Positions 6,429-14,964 of a stretch of DNA of 64,000 nt are shown here, one piece after another. A model generated the notes under the pieces. The model did no database searches. It was not told the DNA's origin and saw nothing but the letters and a program-made list of their open reading frames with translations. Source of the stretch: Clostridia bacterium (GTDB lineage: Bacteria > Bacillota > Clostridia > Christensenellales > Aristaeellaceae). The first letter of the stretch is position 1; each line of letters begins with the position of its first letter. The translations under genes and the position numbers were made by a program. The stretch is taken from the NCBI GenBank assembly GCA_017502305.1, contig JAFVVG010000060.1, forward strand, positions 1-64,000, written 5' to 3'.

Positions 6429-8249
6429 ATGGAACAGAAACAAACGACAAAAGGCATGCTGAAGCTGATCTGGCGCTTCCTGAAGGGGAGCAAGGCGCTG
6501 TTTGTCATCAGCATCATCATGGCCTCGCTGACGGCGCTGACGGACATGATCACCCCGCAGATTATCCGCGCGGCGGTGGACAACGCCATTGGCGGCAACG
6601 AGCCTACCTTTGGCCCCGCGGTGATGAAGCTGGTCAACGCTGTGGGCGGCTTTGAGCACCTGGGCAAAAACCTGTGGATTATGGCCCTGGCGGTATTGGC
6701 GGTGGCTGTGGTGAAGGTGCTTTCCCAGTATGGCTTCCTGGTGAGCAACACCAGGGCCTCCGAAACCCTGGTGAAAACCATGCGGGATATGCTCTACACC
6801 CATATTGAGCACCTGCCCTTCTCCTGGCACATGAAGAACCATACCGGCGATATCATCCAGCGCTGCACCTCCGATATCGAAACCACCCGCAACTTTGTGG
6901 CCGGCCAGATGACGGGCCTGTTCCGCATCCTGATCCTGGTGGTTTTGTCCATTGTGTTCATGTTCTCCATGAACCCGCTGCTGGCGGTGATCGCCCTGGT
7001 GCCCATGCCCGTCATTGTGATGTATTCCATGGTGTTTCATAACAAGATTGGCAAGGGGTTCAAGGAGTGCGATGAAAGCGAGGGCCGGCTTTCCGCCATG
7101 GCCCAGGAGAACCTGACGGGCGTTCGCGTGGTGCGTGCTTTTGGCCGTGAGCGCTACGAGAAGGATCGCTTTGAGAAGCACAACGAGGAATACACCGGCC
7201 TGTGGGTGCGTATGGGCAGCATCATGAGCCGGTTCTGGTCCACCAGCGATATCCTCAGCGGCATTCAGATCATGCTGGTGGTGGTGTTCGGCGTGGTGTT
7301 CTGCCTGAAGGGGCAGATGACCTCCGGCGAGTACATTGCCTTCATTTCCTATAATGCGCAGCTGGTATGGCCCATCCGCCAGCTGGGCCGCATGATTTCC
7401 GAAATGAGCAAGGCCGGCGTAGCGGTGGATCGCATCGGCTATATCATCAATTCTGAGGTGGAGAAGGACTGCGAGGACGCCTGCGAGGGCGACATGACCG
7501 GCGACATCGCCTTTGAGCATGTGAACTTCGCCTATGACGGCTGTCCCCAGATGCTCCACGATATCAACTTCACCATGAAGGCCGGTACTACCCTGGGTAT
7601 CCTGGGTGGCACGGGAAGCGGCAAGTCTACGCTGATGCTGCTCCTTGACCGGCTCTACGACCTGCCTGAGGGCAGCGGCCGGATCACCATCGGCGGGGTG
7701 GACATTGCCAAAATGAAGCGGGAGCATCTGCGCCGCAACATCGGTATTGTGCTGCAGGAGCCCTTCCTGTTTTCCCGCACGCTGCAGGAGAACCTGGCCA
7801 TCACCAATGCCGACCTGACCTTGACCGACATCCGCGAGGCTGCCCGTGCCGCCTGCCTGGACGAGACCATCGAAGGCTTCACCAAGGGCTACGACACCTT
7901 TGTGGGCGAGCGTGGCGTGACCCTCTCCGGCGGCCAGAAGCAGCGTGCCGCCATTGCCCGGATGCTGACGCAGAACACGCCCATCATGATCTTTGACGAC
8001 TCTCTTTCCGCTGTGGATGCGGAGACGGACGCCAAGATCCGCAAGGCACTTGAAAAGCGCTTCGGCAGCGCCAGCATCATCCTGATTTCCCACCGCATCA
8101 CCACCCTTTCCAAGGCGGATCAGGTGATCGTGCTGGACCGTGGCCGCATCGCGGAGATGGGCACGCCTGCCGAGCTGGAAAAGGCCGGCGGCCTCTACCA
8201 GAAGATCTATGAAATTCAGTCTCTCTCCAAAGAGGAGGTGGAAGCGTAA
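6429..8249 (+). CDS. Heterodimeric ABC exporter subunit with degenerate Walker B
   Basis: A 606-aa half-transporter. ATG 6429 has AAAGGAG upstream; a longer in-frame start at 6387 would lie inside the terminator. The N-terminal half (about residues 20-330) is a type I exporter membrane domain. The C-terminal ATPase has Walker A 'LGGTGSGKST', signature 'LSGGQKQR' and Walker B 'IMIFDDSLSAVD', where the catalytic Glu is replaced by Asp. This pattern (intact signature, non-catalytic Walker B) is that of BmrC/LmrC/TM287-type partners. It overlaps the second subunit by one base. Likely substrate: drugs or toxic hydrophobic compounds. Confidence 0.93.
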   Translation: MEQKQTTKGMLKLIWRFLKGSKALFVISIIMASLTALTDMITPQIIRAAVDNAIGGNEPTFGPAVMKLVNAVGGFEHLGKNLWIMALAVLAVAVVKVLSQYGFLVSNTRASETLVKTMRDMLYTHIEHLPFSWHMKNHTGDIIQRCTSDIETTRNFVAGQMTGLFRILILVVLSIVFMFSMNPLLAVIALVPMPVIVMYSMVFHNKIGKGFKECDESEGRLSAMAQENLTGVRVVRAFGRERYEKDRFEKHNEEYTGLWVRMGSIMSRFWSTSDILSGIQIMLVVVFGVVFCLKGQMTSGEYIAFISYNAQLVWPIRQLGRMISEMSKAGVAVDRIGYIINSEVEKDCEDACEGDMTGDIAFEHVNFAYDGCPQMLHDINFTMKAGTTLGILGGTGSGKSTLMLLLDRLYDLPEGSGRITIGGVDIAKMKREHLRRNIGIVLQEPFLFSRTLQENLAITNADLTLTDIREAARAACLDETIEGFTKGYDTFVGERGVTLSGGQKQRAAIARMLTQNTPIMIFDDSLSAVDAETDAKIRKALEKRFGSASIILISHRITTLSKADQVIVLDRGRIAEMGTPAELEKAGGLYQKIYEIQSLSKEEVEA

Positions 8250-10072
8250 TGCAAAAGACAGAACAAAAGGAGCAGCAGCGCTCCCTGCCGTTTTTCGGTA
8301 TCGGCAAGGTGCTGCCCTTTCTGAAAAAATTCCGGGCGCAGATGCTGGTAATGGTGCTCTGCGGCCTGGCCTCCACGGGCGTTGACCTGCTGATTCCCCA
8401 GTTCCAGCGCTACGCCCTGAACCATTTTATTGCCGAGAATACCATGGACACCATGCCCGTCTTCATTGGTATTTACCTTGTGGTGATCCTTTTGACGGGC
8501 GTGCTCAACTATGTATCCTGCAACTATGCCATGAAGACGGAAGTCAGCGTGAACCGCGACCTGCGCGATGCGGCCTCCTCCCATCTGCAGACGCTGTCCT
8601 TCTCCTACTTCAACCAGAACAGCGTGGGCTACATTCATGCCCGCGTCATCAGCGATACCAGCCGCATCGGCTCGCTGGTTTCCTGGTCGCTGATGGACAG
8701 CGTGTGGCATCTTTCCTACCTGGTGGGCGCCGTGGTGGTGATGCTGATGGTGAATGCCAAATTGGCGCTGATGGTCATGACCATCCTGCCGCTGATCGTG
8801 ATCCTGTTCTCTGTTTTCCAGGGCAAGCTGATCCGGGTGAACCGTGAGGTTCGTGAGCTGAACTCCCAGATCACCAGCGATTTCAACGAGGGCATCACCG
8901 GCGCCAAGACCATCAAGGCTCTTGTCATTGAGGACAAGATGGTGAACGATTTTGTGAAGGACACCAGCGCCATGCGCAAAAAGTCGGTGAAGGTGGCGCA
9001 CCTGCGGGGCATGTTCTCCGCTACGCTGAACATTGCTTCCTCCCTGGCCCTGGCTATCGTGCTCTGGCAAGGCGGCTATATCGCCGCCAGTGAGGTGGGC
9101 ACCTTCTCTATGTTCATGTCCTACGCCCAGGGTATGATGGAGCCTGTGCGCTGGATCATCGACGCCATTTCCGACCTGATCACCACCCAGGTGAACATTG
9201 AGCGCTTTTCCCGATTGCTGGAGACGGAATCCGATGTGGCGGATACGCCGGAAGTGATCGAAAAGTACGGCGACTCCTTCAACCCCAAGCGGGAGAACTG
9301 GGAGCCCATCCGGGGCGATATCGAGTTCAAGGATGTGGACTTCAAGTATCCCGACGGTGACGAGTATGTGCTGGAGAACTTCAACCTGAAGATTCCCTTC
9401 GGCTCCAACATCGCCATCGTGGGCGAGACCGGCGCAGGCAAATCCACCCTGGTGAACCTGGTGTGCCGCTTCTTTGAGCCTACCCGCGGTCAGGTGCTGA
9501 TCGACGGCCGTGACGCCCGGGAACGCTCGCAGCTGTGGCTGCATTCCGCCATCGGTTATGTGCTGCAGACGCCTCATCTTTTCTCCGGTACGGTACGGGA
9601 GAACCTGCTTTACGGCAACCCCAACGCCACGGAGGAGGAAATCCGCCGTGCCCTGGAGCTGGTCAGCGCCACGGATGTGGTGAACCGCATGGAAAAGGGC
9701 CTGGACAGCGACGTGGGCGAGGGCGGCGATATGCTTTCCACCGGTGAAAAGCAGCTGATCTCCTTTGCCCGGGCCATTCTGGCGGATCCCCGCATCCTGG
9801 TGCTGGACGAAGCCACGGCCTCTGTGGATACGCTGACGGAGCAGAAGATCCAGTCCGCCATTGAGACCATCATCAAGGGCCGTACCTCCCTGGTGATCGC
9901 TCACCGACTGTCCACCGTGAAGAATGCTGACCTGATCCTGGTGGTGCGGGACGGCAAGATCATTGAGCAGGGCCGCCATGAGGAACTGCTGAAGAAGAAG
10001 GGCCACTACTATAACCTCTACACCCGCCAGTATGAGGACGAGGCTATTTCCAACGCTTTTTCCGAGGGTTAA
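8249..10072 (+). CDS. Heterodimeric ABC exporter subunit with catalytic Walker B
   Basis: A 607-aa half-transporter translated from ATG overlapping the previous stop (TAATG). The membrane domain is followed by an ATPase with Walker A 'GETGAGKST' and an intact Walker B 'ILVLDEATASVD', but an altered signature 'LSTGEKQL'. It complements its partner exactly: the one consensus ATP site is made from this Walker A/B and the partner's LSGGQ. This is the BmrD/LmrD/TM288 type. Together the two form a multidrug-type efflux pump in the cytoplasmic membrane, probably under leader-peptide control. Confidence 0.93.
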   Translation: MQKTEQKEQQRSLPFFGIGKVLPFLKKFRAQMLVMVLCGLASTGVDLLIPQFQRYALNHFIAENTMDTMPVFIGIYLVVILLTGVLNYVSCNYAMKTEVSVNRDLRDAASSHLQTLSFSYFNQNSVGYIHARVISDTSRIGSLVSWSLMDSVWHLSYLVGAVVVMLMVNAKLALMVMTILPLIVILFSVFQGKLIRVNREVRELNSQITSDFNEGITGAKTIKALVIEDKMVNDFVKDTSAMRKKSVKVAHLRGMFSATLNIASSLALAIVLWQGGYIAASEVGTFSMFMSYAQGMMEPVRWIIDAISDLITTQVNIERFSRLLETESDVADTPEVIEKYGDSFNPKRENWEPIRGDIEFKDVDFKYPDGDEYVLENFNLKIPFGSNIAIVGETGAGKSTLVNLVCRFFEPTRGQVLIDGRDARERSQLWLHSAIGYVLQTPHLFSGTVRENLLYGNPNATEEEIRRALELVSATDVVNRMEKGLDSDVGEGGDMLSTGEKQLISFARAILADPRILVLDEATASVDTLTEQKIQSAIETIIKGRTSLVIAHRLSTVKNADLILVVRDGKIIEQGRHEELLKKKGHYYNLYTRQYEDEAISNAFSEG

Positions 10073-10075
10073 TGG

Positions 10076-10528
10076 ATGAGGATCATTGATTATTTCAAGG
10101 ATGACAGGCAAGAGCATTGGCTTGGGCAGATCGCTCAATATGAGTGGCGCGCCGCCAGGTTCCTGGCCCAGCTGCTGGCCGAGGGGAGCTTCCACAGCAC
10201 CCTCGGCCAGGGAACATTATATCTGCTGGTGGACGGCGAGAAGCTGGTGTCCTTCCTGACGCTGGCGGAACGGGACTGCATTGACGAGCCGGCCTGGACG
10301 CCGTGGATCGGCTGTGTGCACACCTCACCGGAATACCGGGGCAGGCGCTGCGCCGGGAAGCTGATCGACCACGCGGTGTGTATGGCCGGGCAGCACGGGG
10401 CGGAGCAGGTGTACATCTGCACCGACCATATGGGGCTGTATGAGAAATACGGCTTCAGCTACCTGGAAAACCGGGTGAGCGTGTATGGCGAGGACAGCCG
10501 GGTGTATGTGCGGAGGTGTCCGGCATGA
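10076..10528 (+). CDS. GNAT family N-acetyltransferase
   Basis: A 150-aa GNAT fold. The acetyl-CoA loop is 'VHTSPEYRGRRCAGKLI' (about residues 82-98), and the C-terminal part 'LYEKYGFSYLENR' is the usual last strand-helix of the fold. It starts 3 nt after the ABC gene and shares ATGA with the next kinase gene, so it is probably co-transcribed with the exporter. The substrate cannot be deduced; association with an exporter and a CPT-like kinase suggests modification of a toxic small molecule, as inference. Confidence 0.85.
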   Translation: MRIIDYFKDDRQEHWLGQIAQYEWRAARFLAQLLAEGSFHSTLGQGTLYLLVDGEKLVSFLTLAERDCIDEPAWTPWIGCVHTSPEYRGRRCAGKLIDHAVCMAGQHGAEQVYICTDHMGLYEKYGFSYLENRVSVYGEDSRVYVRRCPA

Positions 10529-11049
10529 AGAAGGGACGTATCATTTTCTTGAATGGCGTGACCTCCTCCGGCAAGACCTCTATTGTGGAAGCGCTGCAGG
10601 ACCGGGATGACGCCTATTTTTACGTGGTGGCCAACGACCTGTTTCAGGAGATGGTGGGGGAACGCTTTTTGCGGAAAAACTACTGGGAACATCTCAGCCG
10701 GGTGATCCTGCTGATGTACCATACCGCCAGGCTCTATGCTGACATGGGGCATGATGTGCTCATTGACGGCATTTTGGTGGAACAGCCGGAGATCGCTCCG
10801 CACTACCAGCAGTTTATGGACATCATGGGCGACAGCCAGGTGGACGTGGTGGAGGTGTACTGTCCGCTGGATGTATGCCGGGTGAGGAACATTGCCCGGG
10901 GCGACAGGTATGAAACACAGTCCCAGGAGCAGCATGATATCATGGCGGAGGGCATCCGGTACAGCTGCCGGGTGGAAACCCACCTGCACACGCCGGAAGA
11001 ATGCGCGGAACAGATCATGCAGGCGCTGCAATTGAAAAAGGCACGGTAA
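10525..11049 (+). CDS. Chloramphenicol phosphotransferase-like P-loop kinase
   Basis: A 174-aa protein. ATG 10525 has CGGAGG 8 nt upstream. The P-loop 'LNGVTSSGKTSIV' at the N-terminus and the 'NDLFQEM' segment near residue 37 match the CPT family, in which Asp at that position activates the 3'-hydroxyl of chloramphenicol. A lid-like Arg segment ('CRVRNIARGDRY') follows in the middle. Family members also include kinases of unknown substrate, so drug resistance is not proven. It is the last gene of the exporter unit, ending just before the hairpin-rich insertion. Confidence 0.8.
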   Translation: MKKGRIIFLNGVTSSGKTSIVEALQDRDDAYFYVVANDLFQEMVGERFLRKNYWEHLSRVILLMYHTARLYADMGHDVLIDGILVEQPEIAPHYQQFMDIMGDSQVDVVEVYCPLDVCRVRNIARGDRYETQSQEQHDIMAEGIRYSCRVETHLHTPEECAEQIMQALQLKKAR

Positions 11050-11275
11050 TCACCGCGCCGCAGACTGTCCCCAAAGATGATTAGGTCTGACAAATTCAGC
11101 CGTCCGCAGGACTGAAATCGTGTAAGCCGGCTTTGCCGGCTTCGCGGGTGGTTGATTTTGCTTGCAAAATCAATTCCTTTCATTTTCAGACAACCTCCGA
11201 TTGGCTGAAAATGCAGACTCAAAAAAGTGGCTCTGCCACTTTTTTGACATGCAAAGGCACGGTAATCACCGTGCC
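11038..11275. mobile_element. Hairpin-rich insertion flanked by 22-bp direct repeats
   Basis: A 22-nt sequence containing GGCACGGTAATCACCG occurs at 11038-11059 and again at 11254-11275 with one mismatch (c/t). Between them lie at least four inverted repeats: AGCCGGC-TTT-GCCGGCT (11124-11140), a 10-bp TTGATTTTGC pair (11152-11173), an ATTTTCAG/CTGAAAAT pair (11182-11212), and a strong A6/T6 hairpin (11221-11245). No coding frame is evident. The structure resembles a non-autonomous repeat that duplicated its target across the end of the upstream gene. Part of it recurs before ssrA (63698-63754). Confidence 0.6.
11221..11245. terminator. Bidirectional terminator inside the insertion
   Basis: AAAAAAGTGGC (11221-11231) pairs with GCCACTTTTTT (11235-11245) around TCT. 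The symmetric A6/T6 arms would stop both the exporter unit (plus) and dacF (minus), which converge here. Confidence 0.8.
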
Positions 11276-12375
11276 AGAAGCAGCCAGTTTTCTATATAAG
11301 TTTCCCAGCGGGAAGCGAAATCGTCCCGCAAGACATCGTTCCCGGCGGCAAGGGGCACGGCGCACAGCACCGTTTCACCCTGCAGCATGCGGACTTCACC
11401 AACTATTTGACCGGCCTGCACCGGGGCTTCGAGGCTCTGAGGCAGGTCGATTTCTATGTCCGGGAAAACGTTTTTCGGGATAACGCCGGTCAGGTCGGCG
11501 GTGAGAAGGACGCTGACCTCCATGCCGTCTGAAACATCCACCGGCAGGGTGCGGAGAGTTTCACCCTTTTCCAGCATGGTGATGGCTTCGTATTCGGCGA
11601 AGGCGACGTCCATGAGCCGCGCGGCTTCGTTGAACCAATCGGCACAATTCAGCACCACGCCGATGATCCGCATGCCGCTGCGTTCCGCACCGAAAACAAG
11701 ACATCGTCCGGCGGCCTTGGTGTAGCCGGTTTTGATGCCGGTGGCCCCCTCGTAGGTGGAGAGAAGCTTGTTTTTGTTGTTCAGCACCCGGTCGTAGTCA
11801 CGGCCTTCCCAGGGGATTCTTCCGCGCTGGGTGGAAACGATGGTGCGGAAAAGCTCGTGGGTCATGGCCTCGCGGGCGATGAGGGCCAGGTCCCAGGCGG
11901 TGGTATAGTGGCCTTCCTTGGGCAGGCCGTGGGGTGTGAGAAACACGGTGTTCTCGCATCCAAGCTCAGCGGCGCGGAGAGTCATCATGCGGCAGAAATC
12001 CTCCACGCTGCCGCCGATGTGCTCGGCGATGGCCACGGCGGCGTCGTTGCCGGAAGCCAGCATCAGACCATAGAGCATCTGCTCCAGGGTGAGGGTTTCG
12101 CCCTGGGAGAGGTAGATGCTGGTACCCGGCACGCCAAAGGCATTGCGGCCGCAGGTGACAGGGGCGGTAAGGTCGCCCTGCTCAAGCGCCAGCAGGGCTG
12201 TCATCACCTTGGTGGTGGAGGCCATGGGCAGGGGAACGTGAGCGTTGTGCTCCAGAAGAACACGGCCGCTCGTCTCATCAATGATGACGCAGGCCTTGGC
12301 TGAGGTGCCCACCTCCCTTGCGGAGGCGCCGGCAGGGAGAAGCAGAAGGGCAAGGAAAACAAGCAGTGCTTTCAT
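11266..12375 (-). CDS. dacF: D-alanyl-D-alanine carboxypeptidase (DacF/PBP5 family)
   Basis: A 369-aa protein with a cleavable signal peptide (hydrophobic core, 'PAGASA' site). The three penicillin-binding motifs are 'STTK' (nucleophile Ser, about residue 53), 'SGN' (about 110) and 'KTGYT' (about 218), followed by the C-terminal beta domain of this family. It trims the terminal D-Ala of peptidoglycan pentapeptides outside the membrane. The last gene of the DUF2953-ytfJ-dacF minus-strand operon, its ATG overlaps the ytfJ stop. This context is typical of Clostridia, where the operon is linked to sporulation. Its 3' end lies inside the right repeat of the insertion. Confidence 0.93.
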   Translation of the reverse strand: MKALLVFLALLLLPAGASAREVGTSAKACVIIDETSGRVLLEHNAHVPLPMASTTKVMTALLALEQGDLTAPVTCGRNAFGVPGTSIYLSQGETLTLEQMLYGLMLASGNDAAVAIAEHIGGSVEDFCRMMTLRAAELGCENTVFLTPHGLPKEGHYTTAWDLALIAREAMTHELFRTIVSTQRGRIPWEGRDYDRVLNNKNKLLSTYEGATGIKTGYTKAAGRCLVFGAERSGMRIIGVVLNCADWFNEAARLMDVAFAEYEAITMLEKGETLRTLPVDVSDGMEVSVLLTADLTGVIPKNVFPDIEIDLPQSLEAPVQAGQIVGEVRMLQGETVLCAVPLAAGNDVLRDDFASRWETYIENWLLLAR

Positions 12376-12779
12376 TACATCAGGCCGCCTTGGTTGGGCT
12401 TGGAGAAAAGGTTGCGGACATCCTCCACCACGCCGGGGATGAGCTCTACCATACGGTCCGCCAGGGTAAGGGACTGGGCGGGGAGCATGCGCACGCTGTC
12501 GCCGGATACCACCAGAAAGCCCACCGGCTGCACCGAAACGCCCGCCCCGCTGCCGCCGGCAAAGGGGAACTCCTGCTGGAGGTTGACGGGCTGGTTTTTC
12601 TTTTCGTGGAAGGACAGGTCGCCGCCGGCGGTGACATAGCCGAAGCTGACCTTGGAGATAGGAATGATGGTGGCCCCGGAGGAAGCCACCACCGGCTCGC
12701 CGATGACGGTGTTCACATCCACCATATCCTTGATGGAGGACATGGCGGTCTGCATCAGTTCACCAATGGGATGTTCCAT
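12375..12779 (-). CDS. ytfJ: Sporulation protein YtfJ/GerW family
   Basis: A 134-aa protein of the GerW family: 'VIGEPVVASSGATIIPISKVSFGY' region (residues about 26-49) followed by a Gly-rich segment 'FAGGSGAGVSVQPVGFLV'. Family members are forespore proteins needed for normal spore germination in Bacillus. The neighbours (DUF2953 upstream, dacF downstream) match the conserved ytfI-ytfJ arrangement, supporting a spore-forming or formerly spore-forming ancestor. Soluble, no signal peptide. Confidence 0.9.
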   Translation of the reverse strand: MEHPIGELMQTAMSSIKDMVDVNTVIGEPVVASSGATIIPISKVSFGYVTAGGDLSFHEKKNQPVNLQQEFPFAGGSGAGVSVQPVGFLVVSGDSVRMLPAQSLTLADRMVELIPGVVEDVRNLFSKPNQGGLM

Positions 12780-12782
12780 GGA

Positions 12783-13277
12783 TTATGCCTCCTTTGGACG
12801 CGGCTTTGGGTGCTCACGGCCTTCCAGGTGATAGGCCAGAAAGAGCATGACCGCTGTGATGAGGATTGTACCCAGATGAAAGAAAAGTATGCATCTGAAT
12901 TGCAGACGGGTGGGGGAAAGAAACTCCGGCTGGATGCGCACGCAGGCCTTGGGGGGCAGGAGCGGGCATAGCTGCCGCAACAATCCGGTGAGAAGGCAGG
13001 TTTGGGCGGCATCCTCCAGATGGAGACGGAGCAGAACATGCAGGCTGATGATATGCACATGTCGGTGAAAGCCGCGCCGGGCCTTATCGGTGCGCAGCCA
13101 GGTGCCCAGGATGCGAAGCACCGGCCGGGTTTTGGCGGGGTTATCTGTGGGCAACGCTGGGGCGAAGCTGCCGCCCAGGCCCCACAAACGCAGGTCGATG
13201 GTAAGTTTGCCATCATACAGGAGCGTCAGCCGCACTGGTGTAACGATAAACAGGAAGACAAGCAGAAGAAACAGCAT
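12783..13277 (-). CDS. DUF2953 (YtfI-like) protein
   Basis: A 164-aa protein with an N-terminal membrane segment (residues 1-15), a basic central region and a second hydrophobic helix near the C-terminus ('TILITAVMLFLAYHL'). ATG 13277 has GGAGG upstream. Length and position directly before ytfJ match DUF2953/YtfI. Molecular role unknown; expression during sporulation is expected from its neighbours. Confidence 0.75.
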   Translation of the reverse strand: MLFLLLVFLFIVTPVRLTLLYDGKLTIDLRLWGLGGSFAPALPTDNPAKTRPVLRILGTWLRTDKARRGFHRHVHIISLHVLLRLHLEDAAQTCLLTGLLRQLCPLLPPKACVRIQPEFLSPTRLQFRCILFFHLGTILITAVMLFLAYHLEGREHPKPRPKEA

Positions 13278-13294
13278 GGGGAACCTCCGGTGAA

Positions 13295-13323
13295 TTGACG
13301 GATGAGGTAAAACAGGCTATAAT
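13295..13323 (+). promoter_or_regulatory. Promoter of mtnN
   Basis: TTGACG (13295-13300), a 17-nt spacer and TATAAT (13318-13323). It faces rightwards, away from the DUF2953 operon, in a divergent 83-bp gap. Confidence 0.88.
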
Positions 13324-13360
13324 ATTACCGTTATGGATTTGTATACAAGGAGGGATGAGC

Positions 13361-14056
13361 ATGGTTGGCCTGATTGGCGCCATGGCGGTGGAAGTAGAGA
13401 ACCTGATGGCTCAGGTGGAGGGTAAGCAAGAGACACGCATCGGTATGGACGTGTTCGTCAGCGGCAGGCTCTTTGGCCAGGAAGCTGTGCTGGCGGTTTG
13501 CGGCCCGGGCAAGGTTAACGCCGCGCTGTGCGCCCAGAGCATGATCCAGCATTTCCATCCGGAATGGGTGCTGAACCTGGGTGTGGCCGGCGCCGGTGAA
13601 AACGGCGTGTCCATCGGCGATATGGTGATCGCCACCGCCGCTGTGCAGCATGATTGCGATACATCGCCCATTGGCGATCCCGTGGGCCTGGTGAGCAAGA
13701 TCAACCTGGTGGAGCTGCCCTGCGACGCCGCCCTGCGTGAAAAGCTGGTGAGGGCTACCGGCGTGCTGGAAAACGTGAATGTGCATGAGGGCATTATCGC
13801 TACCGGCGACCAGTTTATCAACAAGGGCGAGGTGCGTCGGCGCATTCATGACCAGTTCGGGGCCAAGGCCGTTGAGATGGAAGGTGGCGCGGTGGCCCAT
13901 GCCTGCTACATGCACGGTGTGCCCTGCGGCGTGCTGCGCTCCATTTCCGACCAGGCGGACGGCCATAGCGACATGGATTATCTTACCTTTGTGAAGATGT
14001 CGGCTGACCACTCCGTGAAGGTAGTGGAGGCCCTGCTGCGGGGACTCGCAGAATGA
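13361..14056 (+). CDS. mtnN: 5'-methylthioadenosine/S-adenosylhomocysteine nucleosidase
   Basis: A 231-aa enzyme. The ATG at 13361 has AAGGAGG 8 nt upstream. Hallmarks: 'MVGLIGAMAVEVENL' start, 'NLGVAGAG' and 'GATGDQFI'-like 'IATGDQFINK', 'AVEMEGGAVAHACY' with the ribose-binding Met-Glu, and 'RSISDQAD' with the catalytic Asp. It cleaves MTA and SAH to adenine and a thio-ribose, recycling the by-products of SAM use. It overlaps the SDR gene by 4 nt (ATGA). Confidence 0.95.
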   Translation: MVGLIGAMAVEVENLMAQVEGKQETRIGMDVFVSGRLFGQEAVLAVCGPGKVNAALCAQSMIQHFHPEWVLNLGVAGAGENGVSIGDMVIATAAVQHDCDTSPIGDPVGLVSKINLVELPCDAALREKLVRATGVLENVNVHEGIIATGDQFINKGEVRRRIHDQFGAKAVEMEGGAVAHACYMHGVPCGVLRSISDQADGHSDMDYLTFVKMSADHSVKVVEALLRGLAE

Positions 14057-14868
14057 TCGTCTTGGTGACGGGCGCTTCCAGCGGGCTGGGCAAGTATACG
14101 GCTCAGGCCCTGCGTGATGCGGGCCATACGGTGATTGCCGGCGCACGCTCCTTTGAGCTCGGGCAGGCTGAAGGTATGCACCGTATTCACCTGGATGTGA
14201 CCAGCGGGGAAAGCGTAGCTGCTTTTGTGAAGGCGGCACTGGCGATTGCTCCCAGGGTGGACGCATTGGTGCAATGCGCCGGCATACTGACCCTTGGCAC
14301 CTGCGAGGAAGTGCCGGCGGAGGAATACCGGCGCATCATGGAGACAAACTTCCTGGGCATGGTTCGGGTGAATCAGCTGGTTTTGCCGCTGATGCGAAAA
14401 CAGGGCGGGGGAAAGATTGTGATGTTTTCCTCCATCAACGGTTTGCTGGGCATACCCTTTCAGAGCGCCTATGTGGCCAGCAAGCATGCCATAGAGGGCT
14501 ACGCTGAATGCCTGCAGATGGAAGCGCGGCCCTTCGGCATCCAGGTGTGCCTGGTGGAGCCTGGGGATCATCGGGGAGGCAGCGAAGCTTACCGCAACCG
14601 GGTGACGGATGCGGACTCTCCCTATGCCGAAGCTTTTGCAAAGGGCGCGGCGGTGATCCGGCGTGATGAGCAAAACGGATCGGATCCGTCACGGCTTGGC
14701 AGAAGGGTTGCGAAGGCGGTGAGCCGCAAGCGCATGCCCTTCCGGCTGCGTTCCGCCAGCGCAGATCAGCACCTGGCAGTGTATCTGCACAAGCTTTTAC
14801 CTGCCTGGGTGAACGAGAAGGTGCTGTGCTCCTATTATCTCGGAAAAGGCTGCAAAACATCCACATAA
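14053..14868 (+). CDS. Short-chain dehydrogenase/reductase
   Basis: A 271-aa classical SDR: 'VTGASSGLGKYT' NAD(P)-binding motif at the N-terminus, 'CAG' after strand 4, 'SSINGLLGIP' with catalytic Ser, and 'YVASK' with catalytic Tyr and Lys. The C-terminal extension of about 60 residues is basic and ends 'CSYYLGKGCK'. The substrate is not evident; similar enzymes reduce ketones or act on lipids. Translationally coupled to mtnN by ATGA overlap. Confidence 0.88.
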   Translation: MIVLVTGASSGLGKYTAQALRDAGHTVIAGARSFELGQAEGMHRIHLDVTSGESVAAFVKAALAIAPRVDALVQCAGILTLGTCEEVPAEEYRRIMETNFLGMVRVNQLVLPLMRKQGGGKIVMFSSINGLLGIPFQSAYVASKHAIEGYAECLQMEARPFGIQVCLVEPGDHRGGSEAYRNRVTDADSPYAEAFAKGAAVIRRDEQNGSDPSRLGRRVAKAVSRKRMPFRLRSASADQHLAVYLHKLLPAWVNEKVLCSYYLGKGCKTST

Positions 14869-14898
14869 AGGCATTTTGACCAAATTTCGATAAAACAT

Positions 14899-14927
14899 TT
14901 GTGTTTTTGGCGAAAGCAAGGTATAAT
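14899..14927 (+). promoter_or_regulatory. Promoter upstream of receiver-like gene
   Basis: TTGTGT (14899-14904), a 17-nt spacer and TATAAT (14922-14927). The ATG follows at 14965 with TGGAGG upstream. Confidence 0.7.
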
Positions 14928-14964
14928 GTTATCGTATTGAATTATGTTCTTTGGAGGTTGACGG

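Noticed and set aside
11038..11275. CRISPR array or phage attachment site
   Set aside because: The repeats are not regularly spaced and have no constant-length spacers; no cas, integrase or phage genes are adjacent.
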